DNA of 64,000 bases from the NCBI GenBank assembly GCA_041905405.1, contig JAYRLC010000001.1, forward strand, positions 186,001-250,000, written 5' to 3'. The stretch is from RAM1 sp041905405. Lineage in GTDB: Bacteria > Pseudomonadota > Gammaproteobacteria > Burkholderiales > Burkholderiaceae_C. Position numbers and translations under genes: made by a program. Shown one piece after another: positions 1 to 10,524 of this stretch. The notes below the pieces were generated by a model. The model had not been told where the DNA came from. It saw only the letters and a list, made by a program, of their open reading frames with translations, and ran no database searches. The stretch's first letter is position 1; each line of letters starts with the position of its first letter.

Positions 1-564
<564 letters not shown>

Positions 565-581
565 GCACCACGCACTCGTAG

Positions 582-605
582 AAAAGCCCGCGAAAGCGGG
601 CTTTT
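582..605 (+). terminator. Rho-independent terminator after acs
   Basis: A perfect 10-base-pair stem AAAAGCCCGC / GCGGGCTTTT with a GAAA tetraloop, followed by CTGTT. The T-rich right arm provides the U tract for acs transcripts; the A-rich left arm would let it act in the other direction too. Confidence 0.85.
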
Positions 606-617
606 CTGTTCCAGTGC

Positions 618-690
618 CACCGTGGATCCGGCTCCGCCGGTCCACTGGTGGCGCCCCCTGGGGGGAGGCGGCCGCAGGCCGCTTCGGGGG
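618..690. repeat. Stacked GC-rich palindromes between acs and the cytochrome c gene
   Basis: Three adjacent palindromes fill the gap: an imperfect stem around CCACCGTGGATCCGG and CCGGTCCACTGGTGG, then CCCCCTGGGGGG, then GCGGCC-GCA-GGCCGC at 668-682. They sit just beyond the stop of the minus-strand cytochrome gene, where they could end its transcript or stabilise its 3' end. The composition suggests a dispersed intergenic repeat, which cannot be tested from one copy. Confidence 0.45.
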
Positions 691-694
691 GGGC

Positions 695-1000
695 TTATTT
701 AATCGTCAGCACCCACGCGGCCAGCTTCTTGGCCTCTGCGTCATTGACCTGGGCGTTCGCGGGCATGGGCACGGGGCCCCACACGCCGGAGCCACCCTTG
801 ACGATCTTGGCGGCCAGCTTGTCGACGGCGGCCTTGTCGCCGGCGTATTTGGCAGCCACGTCCTTGTAGGATGGGCCGACCAGTTTCTTGTCCACGGCAT
901 GGCAGGCCATGCAGTTCTTGGCGGTGGCCAGTGCCTGGTCGGCAAAGGCGGGGGCAGTCGCGGTCAGGGCAACAGCCATGGCAAACAGGGCACGTTTCAT
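695..1000 (-). CDS. Small periplasmic class I cytochrome c (c551/c552 type)
   Basis: A 101-residue protein with a clear Sec signal peptide (residues 1-20, ending APAFA) and one haem c attachment site CMACH at residues 30-34. A methionine in the GPVPMPANA segment (M79) fits the axial ligand position of the c551/c552 family, and the mature length of about 80 residues is typical. It should be a soluble periplasmic electron carrier, delivering electrons to a terminal oxidase or reductase. It is a lone gene with its own upstream region facing the next gene divergently. Which oxidase it serves cannot be told from sequence; the cbb3 oxidase about 20 kb away is one candidate. Confidence 0.9.
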   Translation of the reverse strand: MKRALFAMAVALTATAPAFADQALATAKNCMACHAVDKKLVGPSYKDVAAKYAGDKAAVDKLAAKIVKGGSGVWGPVPMPANAQVNDAEAKKLAAWVLTIK

Positions 1001-1115
1001 TGGTTTCCTCGTGGGTTGGGTTACATTCCTTCAACGCAATTGTAGTGACCGGGGTTGACCTGCCTTTGTCGTTTGGGTAAAGCAGGTAAGCAGCCGGTTC
1101 ATGGAGTAAATAGGT

Positions 1116-1364
1116 ATGTATTTCCTGTTGATCGGTCTTGCACTGCTGGCCATGAAGTTTCTGGAAATTGGCCCTGTGGCGGGCTGGGCCTGGTGGGTGG
1201 TGCTGTCGCCGTTCGGCATGGCCGTGGTCTGGTGGTGGTGGGCTGATTCATCCGGGTACACCAAGAAGAAAACCATGGAGCGCGAGAATGCCCGCAAGCA
1301 GGAACGCATCGACAGGAACCGCGAGCAGTTGGGCCTGGGCACCGGTCCCAAGAAGAAGCGCTGA
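1116..1364 (+). CDS. Small tryptophan-rich membrane protein (TIGR04438 type)
   Basis: An 82-residue protein with two hydrophobic segments (about residues 1-17 and 22-43), the second containing the run WWVVLSPFGMAVVWWWW, followed by a strongly basic, highly charged tail (KKKTMERENARKQERIDRNR) ending GPKKKR. This layout matches the small Trp-rich protein family found mainly in Burkholderiales. No function is established for the family. The tail would lie in the cytoplasm by the positive-inside rule and could touch nucleic acid or anionic lipid, but that is conjecture. It is a single gene ending at a bidirectional terminator shared with ilvD. Confidence 0.82.
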   Translation: MYFLLIGLALLAMKFLEIGPVAGWAWWVVLSPFGMAVVWWWWADSSGYTKKKTMERENARKQERIDRNREQLGLGTGPKKKR

Positions 1365-1380
1365 CACCGCTGCACAAAGA

Positions 1381-1409
1381 CAAAGAGCCCCGCACTGCGG
1401 GGCTCTTTG
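1381..1409. terminator. Bidirectional terminator between the Trp-rich gene and ilvD
   Basis: A perfect 13-base-pair stem CAAAGAGCCCCGC / GCGGGGCTCTTTG with a 3-base loop lies between two convergent genes, 17 bases past one stop and 17 bases from the other. Its symmetry lets it serve both strands. Confidence 0.8.
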
Positions 1410-1426
1410 CTTTGGGTTGGCGCAGG

Positions 1427-3118
<1,692 letters not shown>

Positions 3119-3186
3119 TGGCTGTCTCGTCGTGGGTTGAATGCAGCGCAGAGTATGCGCCGGGGTCCACGGCGGGTCCAATCTAT

Positions 3187-3199
3187 TTGTAGCGATCAA
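3187..3199. promoter_or_regulatory. Candidate LysR-type operator between ilvD and the LysR gene
   Basis: TTG-TAGCGAT-CAA is a T-N11-A dyad, the standard LysR-type recognition pattern. It lies 17 bases before the LysR start and 69 bases before ilvD, in the only space between the two divergent genes. Confidence 0.4.
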
Positions 3200-3215
3200 T
3201 TAATATGCAGGGGAT

Positions 3216-4136
3216 ATGAATGATGCACTGATCGAATTGCGCCTGTGGCGACAGTTCGTGGCCGTGGCCGAGGAGCTGCACTTCGGCCATGCGGCGCGGC
3301 GCCTGCACATGACGCAGCCGCCGCTGACACAGGCCATTGCGCTCCTGGAGCGCCACCTGGACGTGCGCCTGTTCGACCGCACCAAGCGCAGTGTGGCCCT
3401 GACGGCGGCGGGCGCCGCGCTGCTGCCCGAGGCGCGTGACCTGCTCGCACGTGCCCAGGCGCTGCCGCAGCACGCGCGGGCCGCGGCAGCGGGCGAGGTG
3501 GGCCGGCTGCGGCTGGCCTTCGTGTCCACGGTGGGTTTCGCGCAACTACCGCAATGGGTGAGGGCGTTTCGCGAGCACAGTCCCGGCGTCGCGCTGGAGC
3601 TGATCGAGGCAACCGGCGACGTGCAACTGCAATCGCTTGCGCGCGGCGAGGTCGACGCGGGCTTCATGCTGCATTCGCCCGGCTTTGCGCCACCCCAGCT
3701 GCGGCACATGCTGATCGCGCGCGAACCGCTGGTGCTGGCGCTGGCCGATCATCATCCGCTGGCGGCAGCGGCGTCGCTGCCGCTGGCCCGTGTGATGGCC
3801 GAGCCGCTCGTGATCTTTCCGCGGCGCATCGTGCCTTCGCTGCACGACGCTGTCTTTGGCCTGTACCACGCGGCGGGCCGTTCGCCCCACATCGCGCAGG
3901 AAGCCATCCAGATGCAGACCATCGTCAACCTGGTGTCCGCCGGGCTGGGCGTCGCCTGGGTCCCCGACAGCGTGCGCCAGTTTCAGCGGCCGGGGGTGGT
4001 GTACCGGCGCATCGCCGGGCCGCGCGGCAAGGCTGTGCCAGCCTGCGAGACCAGCCTGGTCTGGGACGCAAGCCGCGAGCATCCGGTGCTGCAGCGTTTT
4101 GCGGGTTTCGTGCGCGGGCAACTGGCGGGTGCGTAG
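3216..4136 (+). CDS. LysR-family transcriptional regulator divergent from ilvD
   Basis: A 306-residue LysR-type regulator: N-terminal winged helix-turn-helix (residues about 5-62, with FGHAARRLHMTQPPLTQAI as the recognition region) and a LysR substrate-binding fold from about 90. The length is normal. The ATG at 3216 follows CAGGGGATA, an acceptable ribosome site. The divergent position suggests it controls ilvD and itself, as is usual for LysR genes, but the effector is unknown. The protein resembles the general aromatic/aliphatic acid sensing members rather than IlvY clearly, so a role outside branched-chain synthesis is possible. Confidence 0.88.
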   Translation: MNDALIELRLWRQFVAVAEELHFGHAARRLHMTQPPLTQAIALLERHLDVRLFDRTKRSVALTAAGAALLPEARDLLARAQALPQHARAAAAGEVGRLRLAFVSTVGFAQLPQWVRAFREHSPGVALELIEATGDVQLQSLARGEVDAGFMLHSPGFAPPQLRHMLIAREPLVLALADHHPLAAAASLPLARVMAEPLVIFPRRIVPSLHDAVFGLYHAAGRSPHIAQEAIQMQTIVNLVSAGLGVAWVPDSVRQFQRPGVVYRRIAGPRGKAVPACETSLVWDASREHPVLQRFAGFVRGQLAGA

Positions 4137-4217
4137 CCGGCCGAAGGCTTCCATCGTGGTCGGTTGGCCGCCGCCGAGCGGTGGGGTCCGTCCTCCCGGT
4201 CATGCACAATCGCCGCC

Positions 4218-5048
4218 ATGCTGATGTACCCCAAGATCGATCCCGTGGCCCTGCAACTGGGGCCGCTGGCCATCCACTGGTATGGCCTGACCTACCTGGC
4301 CGCGTTCGGGCTGTTCATGTTCCTGGGGCTGCGCCGCCTTCGGCACGAGCCGTTCGCGTCCATCACCGGGCCGGGGGCCTGGAGTAAAAAGGATGTGGAA
4401 GACATCCTGTTCCTGGGGGTGCTAGGCGTGGTGGCGGGCGGCCGGCTGGGCTACTGCCTGTTCTACAAGCCGGGCTACTACCTGTCGCACCCGCTGGAAA
4501 TCTTTTTCATCTGGCAGGGCGGCATGAGCTTTCATGGCGGCATGCTGGGCGTGATCGCATCGCAGTGGTGGTTTGCGCGGTCGCGCCAGCGGCCGTTCTG
4601 GCAGGTCATGGACTTCGTCGCGCCCTGTGTGCCGACGGGGCTGGCGGCGGGGCGCGTAGGGAACTTCATCAACGGTGAACTCTGGGGCCGCTTCAGCGAC
4701 CCGGCGCTGCCCTGGGGCATGGTGTTCCCGCAAAGCGGCTCCATGCTGCCGCGCCATCCGTCGCAGGTGTACCAGTTCCTGCTCGAAGGGTTGCTGCTGT
4801 TCGTGCTGCTGTGGCTGTACGCGCGCAAGCCGCGCCGCACGGGGCAGGTGGCGGCGGCGTTCCTGTTTGGCTACGGAGTGTTCCGCTTCGTTGCGGAGTT
4901 CTTCCGCGAGCCCGACAACTTCCTGGGCCTGCTGGCGCTGAACATGAGCATGGGCCAGTGGCTGTGCGTACCCATGATCGTGGGGGGCGCGGGGCTGTGG
5001 GTGTGGTTCGGCCGCCAGCCGGCGCCGCCCGTCCGCGTCACCCGCTAG
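4218..5048 (+). CDS. lgt: Phosphatidylglycerol--prolipoprotein diacylglyceryl transferase
   Basis: A 276-residue integral membrane enzyme that moves diacylglycerol from phosphatidylglycerol to the lipobox cysteine of prolipoproteins, the first step of lipoprotein maturation in the inner membrane. The Lgt signature is intact as GRVGNFINGELWGR, together with the family segments LAIHWYGLTYL near the N terminus and FFIWQGGMSFHGGM, and several hydrophobic helices. The ATG at 4218 (MLMYPKID) is preferred because the family starts there; an ATG six bases later would serve equally well. It stands alone between a LysR gene and the malonate operon. Confidence 0.96.
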   Translation: MLMYPKIDPVALQLGPLAIHWYGLTYLAAFGLFMFLGLRRLRHEPFASITGPGAWSKKDVEDILFLGVLGVVAGGRLGYCLFYKPGYYLSHPLEIFFIWQGGMSFHGGMLGVIASQWWFARSRQRPFWQVMDFVAPCVPTGLAAGRVGNFINGELWGRFSDPALPWGMVFPQSGSMLPRHPSQVYQFLLEGLLLFVLLWLYARKPRRTGQVAAAFLFGYGVFRFVAEFFREPDNFLGLLALNMSMGQWLCVPMIVGGAGLWVWFGRQPAPPVRVTR

Positions 5049-5096
5049 GTAGTTTCCATAGGTAAATTTCCCGCACAGGCGGGTTGGTACTGGTGA

Positions 5097-5125
5097 TAAT
5101 TATGCGTAATTACAGAAAATTACGC
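5097..5125. promoter_or_regulatory. Candidate GntR operator before the malonate operon
   Basis: Two TAATTA hexamers (5097-5102 and 5107-5112) flank TGCG, and an overlapping inverted repeat GCGTAATT-ACAGAA-AATTACGC spans 5104-5125. The AT-rich symmetry in an otherwise GC-rich region, 11 bases before the regulator start, fits autoregulation by the GntR protein encoded next. Confidence 0.5.
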
Positions 5126-5136
5126 GTTCGTCACCC

Positions 5137-5802
5137 ATGCGCCTGATCCAGAACTCACTGCACGATGAAGTTGCCGCCGCGCTGCGTGACCGCATTTTTT
5201 CGGGCGAATTCGGCCCTGGCGCGTTCCTGGACGAAGTGCAGCTGGCCGACGACATGAAGATCTCGCGCACGCCGCTGCGCGAGGCGCTGAAGGTGCTGAC
5301 GGCCGAGGGGCTGGTGCGCCACGAGCCGCGCCGCGGCTGTTTCGTGAACGAGGTGACCGAGCAGGACCTGGACGAGATCTTCCCCGTGATCGCGTTGCTT
5401 GAAGGGCGTTGCGCGTTCGAAGCCGCCCGCAACGCGACCGACGCCGACCTGCAGGCACTGGAGGCACTGCACGACCGCCTGGGCAAACACGCCCGTGCCA
5501 AGCGCATCAACGACTACTACGACGCCAACTTCGCCATCCACGAGGCCATCATCACGCTGGCCAACAACCGCTGGCTGGCCAGCGTGATCGGCGACCTGCG
5601 CAAGATCGTCAAGCTCGCCCGGCTGCAGCAGCTGCACGCGCCGGGCCGGCTGGAGCAGAGCCTGTCCGAGCACCTGGCGGTGTTCGCCGCGCTGAAGGCC
5701 CGCGACGCCGAGGGCGCCGAGGCCGCCATGCGCACCCACCTCACGCGCCAGCGCGTGGCCCTGCGCGAAGTCGCGCGCAACCAGAAGTCGAGGCTCGCAT
5801 GA
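5137..5802 (+). CDS. GntR-family regulator (FadR subgroup, FCD domain), probable malonate operon regulator
   Basis: A 221-residue regulator with an N-terminal winged helix (about residues 5-70; SRTPLREALKVLTAEGLVRH is the GntR recognition pattern) and an all-helical FCD ligand domain to about 215, which in this family binds a carboxylate through a metal site. It is the first gene of the malonate-use operon and its stop codon overlaps the ATG of malonyl-CoA decarboxylase (ATGA), so it is translated with it. By position it should respond to malonate or malonyl-CoA, as MatR/MdcY-type regulators do; the ligand is inferred, not shown. A palindromic candidate operator lies just upstream. Confidence 0.88.
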   Translation: MRLIQNSLHDEVAAALRDRIFSGEFGPGAFLDEVQLADDMKISRTPLREALKVLTAEGLVRHEPRRGCFVNEVTEQDLDEIFPVIALLEGRCAFEAARNATDADLQALEALHDRLGKHARAKRINDYYDANFAIHEAIITLANNRWLASVIGDLRKIVKLARLQQLHAPGRLEQSLSEHLAVFAALKARDAEGAEAAMRTHLTRQRVALREVARNQKSRLA

Positions 5803-7130
5803 ACACCCCCGCGTGGATCCACCGCAGCGTTTCCATGCTGATGCCCGAGCCGGCAACTGGCGGCCCGAGGTCCACGCGCGAACGCCTGCGCGCCACGCTG
5901 CGCAAGAAGGAAGAGGCGCTGTCGCCTCGCGTGCTGCGCCGCACGCTGGATGAGCTGCGCGCCATCGTGGACCCTGCGGTCAGCGAGGTGGAAGGCGGGC
6001 GGCGTGCGCAGGGAGTGGCGCGCTGGTATGCCCAGGCCACGCCCGATCAGCGGCGCGACATGTGGCTGCTGATGAGCGAGCAGTTCACGGCCGATCCCGA
6101 AAAGGCGCGCAAGGCCCAGGCGCAGTACGCTGCGGCGGTTGGCACACCCGATGAGGCGGCGGCCGAAGTGCTGTTCCGCCGCGCCACCGTGTCGCCTCGC
6201 CGGCGGCTGCTGCAACGCTTCAGCGTCAACCCCGACGGCATCCGGTTCCTGGTGGACATGCGGGCCGAGCTGCAGCCGCACCTGAAAGGCGACAAGCGGC
6301 TGCTCGCGCTGGACGTGGAGATGGAGTACATGTTCTCCACCTGGTTCGACGTGGGCTTTCTGGACCTGCGCCGCATCAGCTGGGATTCACCTGCATCGCT
6401 GATCGAAAAGCTCATCAAGTACGAGGCGGTGCACGACATCCGCAGCTGGGCCGACATGAAGAACCGGCTGGACAGCGACCGGCGCTGCTACGGCTTTTTT
6501 CACCCGCGCCTGCCGGACGAGCCGCTGATCTTCGTGGAGGTGGCGCTGATCGACGACATCGCGGGCAGCATCACGCCGCTGCTGGACGAGTCCGCCGCCC
6601 CGGCCGATCTGAAGAAGGCCACGACGGCGATCTTCTATTCGATCAGCAACACGCAGACCGGCTTGCGGGGCGTGAGCTTTGGCGATTCGCTGATCAAGGT
6701 GGTGGTGGACACGCTCAAGCAGGAGTTCCCGCGGCTGAAGACTTTTGCCACGCTGTCACCCATTCCTGGCTTGCGCCCCTGGCTTGCCAAAAATGCGCCG
6801 CCCGAGCTGGTCGCCGCATGGGACAACGTGGCGCAGCTTGAAGAAAAATCGCCCGAGCGCCAGGCCCTCATGGGCTGGGCTGCGCGCTACCTGGGCAAGG
6901 AATGGCGCGAAGGAAAGCCGCTGGATGCGGTGGCGCGCTTTCACCTGGGTAACGGCGCGCGCGTCGAGCGGTTGAACTGGTATGGCGATCCGTCGCCCAA
7001 GGGCCTGAAGCAGTCTTATGGCCTCATGGTGAACTATTTGTATGACCTGAAACGCCTGGACCGGCACCGCGCGCAGCTTGCGCAGGGGCAAGTCCCGATT
7101 TCAGGCGCCATCGAGGACCTGTATCTTTGA
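5799..7130 (+). CDS. matA: Malonyl-CoA decarboxylase
   Basis: A 443-residue malonyl-CoA decarboxylase, converting malonyl-CoA to acetyl-CoA and CO2 in the cytoplasm. The N-terminal part is the helical MCD_N domain and the C-terminal part is acetyltransferase-like. Family catalytic segments are seen in TLSPIPGLRPWL (the serine) and ARFHLGNGARVERLNWYGD (the histidine). The ATG at 5799 overlaps the regulator stop codon and yields the usual family length; the reading frame is open far upstream but without family likeness. Together with the synthetase at the end of the operon it turns free malonate into acetyl-CoA. Confidence 0.95.
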   Translation: MNTPAWIHRSVSMLMPEPATGGPRSTRERLRATLRKKEEALSPRVLRRTLDELRAIVDPAVSEVEGGRRAQGVARWYAQATPDQRRDMWLLMSEQFTADPEKARKAQAQYAAAVGTPDEAAAEVLFRRATVSPRRRLLQRFSVNPDGIRFLVDMRAELQPHLKGDKRLLALDVEMEYMFSTWFDVGFLDLRRISWDSPASLIEKLIKYEAVHDIRSWADMKNRLDSDRRCYGFFHPRLPDEPLIFVEVALIDDIAGSITPLLDESAAPADLKKATTAIFYSISNTQTGLRGVSFGDSLIKVVVDTLKQEFPRLKTFATLSPIPGLRPWLAKNAPPELVAAWDNVAQLEEKSPERQALMGWAARYLGKEWREGKPLDAVARFHLGNGARVERLNWYGDPSPKGLKQSYGLMVNYLYDLKRLDRHRAQLAQGQVPISGAIEDLYL

Positions 7131-7175
7131 AGCGTTGAATCCGTTCGTTCACAACCACAAGCAGGAGACAAAACC

Positions 7176-8171
7176 ATGAGTTCAAGCAGCCTTTCAAGGC
7201 GTGATGTATTGCGCGCGGCCACCGCCGCCAGCGCCGCTTTGGGCTTCGGCCCGCTGGCCATGGCGCAGGGACGCTGGCCGGCCAAGCCGGTCAACATGGT
7301 CGTGCCGTTCGCGGCCGGTGGCGGCACCGACGCGTTCGGGCGGCCGCTGTCGGCGCAGTTTGCCAAGAACACGGGGCAGAACCTGGTGATCGAAAACCGC
7401 GGCGGCGCGGGTGGCACGCTGGGCGCGACCATCGCGTCCAAAGCGGCGGCGGACGGCTACAACCTGTTCATGGGCGCAGTGCACCACACGATCGCGCCGT
7501 CCATGTACAAGAAGCTGGACTACGACCTCGAGAAAGACTTCGTGCCCCTGGTGCTGGCCGCCAGCGTGCCGCAGGTCGTGGTGGTCAACCCCAAGAACAT
7601 CACCACGCCCGATTTCAAGTCGTTCCTGGAGCTGGTCAAGAAAAGCCCGGGCCGTTTTAACTACGGATCGGCCGGCGCGGGCACCTCGCATCATCTGGCC
7701 GGCGAGCTGTTCAAGCAGCAGACCAAAACCTTCATCACGCACATTCCGTACACCGGCGCGGGCCCGGCGCTGCGTGACCTGGTGGGCGGGCAGGTGGACA
7801 TGATGTTCGACGGCCTGGGCTCCAGCGCCGCGCACATCAAGGGCGGCCGCATCAAGGCGCTGATGGTGTCGGGCGGCAAGCGCAACCCTTCGTTGCCGGA
7901 CGTGCCCTGCGCGGCTGAAGTGGGCCTGCCCGACTACACCGTCACCACCTGGTACGGCCTGTGGGCACCCAAGGGCACTGCCGCCGACATGCAGGGCCGC
8001 ATCGTCGAGGAAATGCGCAAGGCCATCGGGTCGGACGAACTCAAGGCCGTGTGGGCGAGCCAGGGGGCCGAGTTTCCCAACCTGTCGCAGCAGCAGTTCG
8101 GCAGCTTCATCAACGCCGAAATCAGGCGCTGGGCCGCGGTGGTCAAGACGGCCGGCATCACGCCCGATTGA
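7176..8171 (+). CDS. Tripartite tricarboxylate transporter (Bug-type) solute receptor
   Basis: A 331-residue extracytoplasmic binding protein of the Bug/TctC family. The N terminus carries a twin-arginine-like signal (LSRRDVLRAATAA, cleavage near GPLAMAQG), and the mature part begins with WPAKPVNMVVPFAAGGGTDA, the hallmark of the family, followed by NLVIENRGGAGGTLG. These periplasmic receptors bind carboxylates. Lying between malonyl-CoA decarboxylase and malonyl-CoA synthetase, its likely ligand is malonate or a malonate derivative, which is inference. No TctA or TctB membrane gene is in the window, so it must work with a permease encoded elsewhere or act as a sensor. Confidence 0.92.
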   Translation: MSSSSLSRRDVLRAATAASAALGFGPLAMAQGRWPAKPVNMVVPFAAGGGTDAFGRPLSAQFAKNTGQNLVIENRGGAGGTLGATIASKAAADGYNLFMGAVHHTIAPSMYKKLDYDLEKDFVPLVLAASVPQVVVVNPKNITTPDFKSFLELVKKSPGRFNYGSAGAGTSHHLAGELFKQQTKTFITHIPYTGAGPALRDLVGGQVDMMFDGLGSSAAHIKGGRIKALMVSGGKRNPSLPDVPCAAEVGLPDYTVTTWYGLWAPKGTAADMQGRIVEEMRKAIGSDELKAVWASQGAEFPNLSQQQFGSFINAEIRRWAAVVKTAGITPD

Positions 8172-8191
8172 ACGGGCTGGCGAAAGAGCGC

Positions 8192-8947
8192 ATGACGGGA
8201 CACGTCCGCGTTGAAGACCTGGATGGCATCGCGGCCGTCACCCTCAGCCACCGCGGCAAGCTCAACGCCATGTCGCGCGCGATGTGGCGCGAGCTGCGCC
8301 GCGTATTCACCGCATTGCACGCGGGCAATGCCCGCTGCGTGATCGTGCGCGGGGAGGGCGGCGCGTTCTGCGCTGGCGGCGACATCTCTGAATACCCGGC
8401 TTTCCGCTTTGAGGAAGCGTCGCTGCGCGCCTTTCACGAGGACGATGTGTGGGGCGGCCTGCAGGCCGTGCTCGACTGCGACGTACCCGTCATCGCGCAG
8501 ATCGAAGGCGCCTGCATGGGCGCGGGCATGGAGATTGCCAGTGCCTGCGACATCCGCATTGCGGGCGAATCGGCGCGCTTCGGTGCACCGATCGCGCGCC
8601 TGGGCTTTCCCATGGCGCCGCGCGAGGCGCAGCTGGTCGCGCGGGCTGCAGGCGAACTGACCGCGCGCGAAATGCTGCTGGAGGCGGCTGCCCTGGGCGC
8701 GGCCGAGATGAAGCAGCGTGGTTTTTTGAGCCGCGTGGTGCCCGATGCCGACGTCGCCGCGCAGGCGCTGCACAGCGCCCGCCGCGTTGCCGCGCTCGCG
8801 CCGCAGGCCGCGCGGCTGAACAAGCAGACCCTGCGCAGCCTGGGCGGTGCGCAGGGGCACAATCACGCGGCTTACGGCTACGCCGACTCCGCCGAACACC
8901 GCGAAGGCATCAGTGCCTTCCTTGAAAAACGACAACCTGTTTTCTGA
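8192..8947 (+). CDS. Enoyl-CoA hydratase/isomerase family protein
   Basis: A 251-residue crotonase-fold protein. The oxyanion-hole segments are present as GEGGAFCAGGDISEYPAF and IEGACMGAGMEIASACDIRI. The usual first catalytic glutamate region reads ARFGAPIARLGFPMAPREAQ, so hydratase catalysis is not certain and the protein may be an isomerase, decarboxylase or hydrolase of the same fold. The ATG at 8192 is used; a TTG at 8168 overlapping the previous stop is an alternative. It sits between the receptor and malonyl-CoA synthetase, which suggests a role on a malonyl- or methylmalonyl-CoA-like thioester, but the reaction is unknown. Confidence 0.85.
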   Translation: MTGHVRVEDLDGIAAVTLSHRGKLNAMSRAMWRELRRVFTALHAGNARCVIVRGEGGAFCAGGDISEYPAFRFEEASLRAFHEDDVWGGLQAVLDCDVPVIAQIEGACMGAGMEIASACDIRIAGESARFGAPIARLGFPMAPREAQLVARAAGELTAREMLLEAAALGAAEMKQRGFLSRVVPDADVAAQALHSARRVAALAPQAARLNKQTLRSLGGAQGHNHAAYGYADSAEHREGISAFLEKRQPVF

Positions 8948-8952
8948 CTGCC

Positions 8953-10515
8953 ATGACCGCACCCAATGCCAACCTGTTCGCCGCGCTGCGCGCCGCCTTT
9001 CCCGCCGACCTGGACAGCGTCGCCGTGGAAACCGCGGACCCCGGGCAGCCGGTGCTGACCTACACCTGGCGCGACCTGGACCGCGCGACGGCCATGATCG
9101 CCAACCTGCTCAGGTCGCTGAAGTTGCCCGAAGGCGCGCGCGTGGCCGTGCAGGTGGAGAAGTCGGTCGAGGCCATGGTGCTGTACCTGGCCACGCTGCG
9201 GGCGGGCTATGTGTTCCTGCCGCTGAACACCGCCTACCAGAGCGCCGAGATCGAATACTTCATCGGCAATGCCGAGCCGTCGGTTGTGGTGTGCAGCGGC
9301 AAAAATTTTGGCTGGGTCAGCAAGATCGCGTTCAAGGCCGGCACGCAGAACGTCTTTACGCTCAATGAGGACCGCACCGGCACGCTGCTGGAGCGCGCTG
9401 CGCACTGCAGCGACCAGCACACCATCGCCGTGAAGCAGGCCGACGACATGGCCGCCATCCTGTACACCAGCGGCACCACGGGGCGCAGCAAGGGCGCCAT
9501 GCTCAGCCACCGCAATCTGCTGAGCAATGCCGTGATGCTCAAGGACTATTGGGGTTGGCAGGAAGGTGACGTGCTGATCCATGCACTGCCGATCTTTCAC
9601 GTGCACGGTCTGTTCGTGGCGCTGCACGGCGCGCTGCTGAACGGCAGCAAGATGTTCTGGATGTCGAAGTTCGATCCCAAAAAGGTGATCGAGCTCATGC
9701 CGCGGGCCACGGTGTTCATGGGCGTTCCCACGCTGTACGTGCGCATGCTGGCGGAGCCGGGGCTGAACCGGGACGCCGCGCGCCGCATGCGCCTGTTCAT
9801 CGCGGGTTCGGCGCCGCTGCTGATCGAAACCTTCAACGAATGGAAAGACCGCACGGGCCACACCATTCTGGAGCGCTACGGCATGAGCGAAACCGCCATG
9901 CTCACCTCCAACCCCTATGCGGCTGACGCGCGCTACAACGGCCAGGACGAGCGCCGCGGCGGCACGGTGGGTTTCCCGCTGCCGGGCGTGTCGCTGCGCG
10001 TGCAGGGCGACGACGGCCGCGAGATGCCCACCGGCGAGATCGGCGGTATCCAGGTCAAGGGGGCGAACGTGTTCCAGGGTTACTGGCGCATGCCCGAAAA
10101 GAACAAGGAAGAGTTCACGGCCGATGGTTACTTCAAGACCGGCGACGTGGGCCGGGTGGATGACCGTGGCTACGTCACCATCGTGGGCCGCAGCAAGGAC
10201 CTGATCATCAGCGGCGGCTACAACGTCTACCCCGCTGAGATCGAGGGCTACATCAACGACATGCCCGGCGTGGCCGAAAGCGCGCTGGTGGGCGTGCCGC
10301 ACCCGGACTTTGGCGAGGTGGGCGTGGCCGTGGTAATCCCCAAGCCCGGCGCGGCGCTGCAGGGCGATGCGATCGTTGCGGCGCTCAAGTCCAAACTGGC
10401 CAACTTCAAGATCCCCAAACGCTGCTTCGTCGTGCCGGAACTGCCGCGCAACGCCATGGGCAAGGTGCAGAAGAACCTGCTGCGCGAGCAGCACAAGGCG
10501 CTGTTCACGTCCTGA
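8953..10515 (+). CDS. matB: Malonyl-CoA synthetase
   Basis: A 520-residue member of the adenylate-forming family that ligates malonate (or methylmalonate) to CoA at the cost of ATP to AMP. The ATP loop is YTSGTTGRSKGAM, the adenine motif is ERYGMSETAMLTSNP, the hinge aspartate lies in YFKTGDVGRVDDRGYVTIVG and the catalytic lysine in AMGKVQKNLLRE near the C terminus. The sequence resembles MatB proteins along its length, and its operon with malonyl-CoA decarboxylase supports that over a general fatty acyl-CoA ligase. It starts 5 bases after the hydratase-like gene. Confidence 0.93.
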   Translation: MTAPNANLFAALRAAFPADLDSVAVETADPGQPVLTYTWRDLDRATAMIANLLRSLKLPEGARVAVQVEKSVEAMVLYLATLRAGYVFLPLNTAYQSAEIEYFIGNAEPSVVVCSGKNFGWVSKIAFKAGTQNVFTLNEDRTGTLLERAAHCSDQHTIAVKQADDMAAILYTSGTTGRSKGAMLSHRNLLSNAVMLKDYWGWQEGDVLIHALPIFHVHGLFVALHGALLNGSKMFWMSKFDPKKVIELMPRATVFMGVPTLYVRMLAEPGLNRDAARRMRLFIAGSAPLLIETFNEWKDRTGHTILERYGMSETAMLTSNPYAADARYNGQDERRGGTVGFPLPGVSLRVQGDDGREMPTGEIGGIQVKGANVFQGYWRMPEKNKEEFTADGYFKTGDVGRVDDRGYVTIVGRSKDLIISGGYNVYPAEIEGYINDMPGVAESALVGVPHPDFGEVGVAVVIPKPGAALQGDAIVAALKSKLANFKIPKRCFVVPELPRNAMGKVQKNLLREQHKALFTS

Positions 10516-10524
10516 CCGCCGCCC

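Noticed and set aside
1001..1115. FNR box before the cytochrome c gene
   Set aside because: GGTTGACCTGCCTTTGTC has only one acceptable half-site.
8878..10494. Long open frame antisense to matB (538 codons)
   Set aside because: GC-rich codon bias leaves the opposite strand open; the product is histidine/arginine-rich without any motif, while the sense strand encodes a full MatB.
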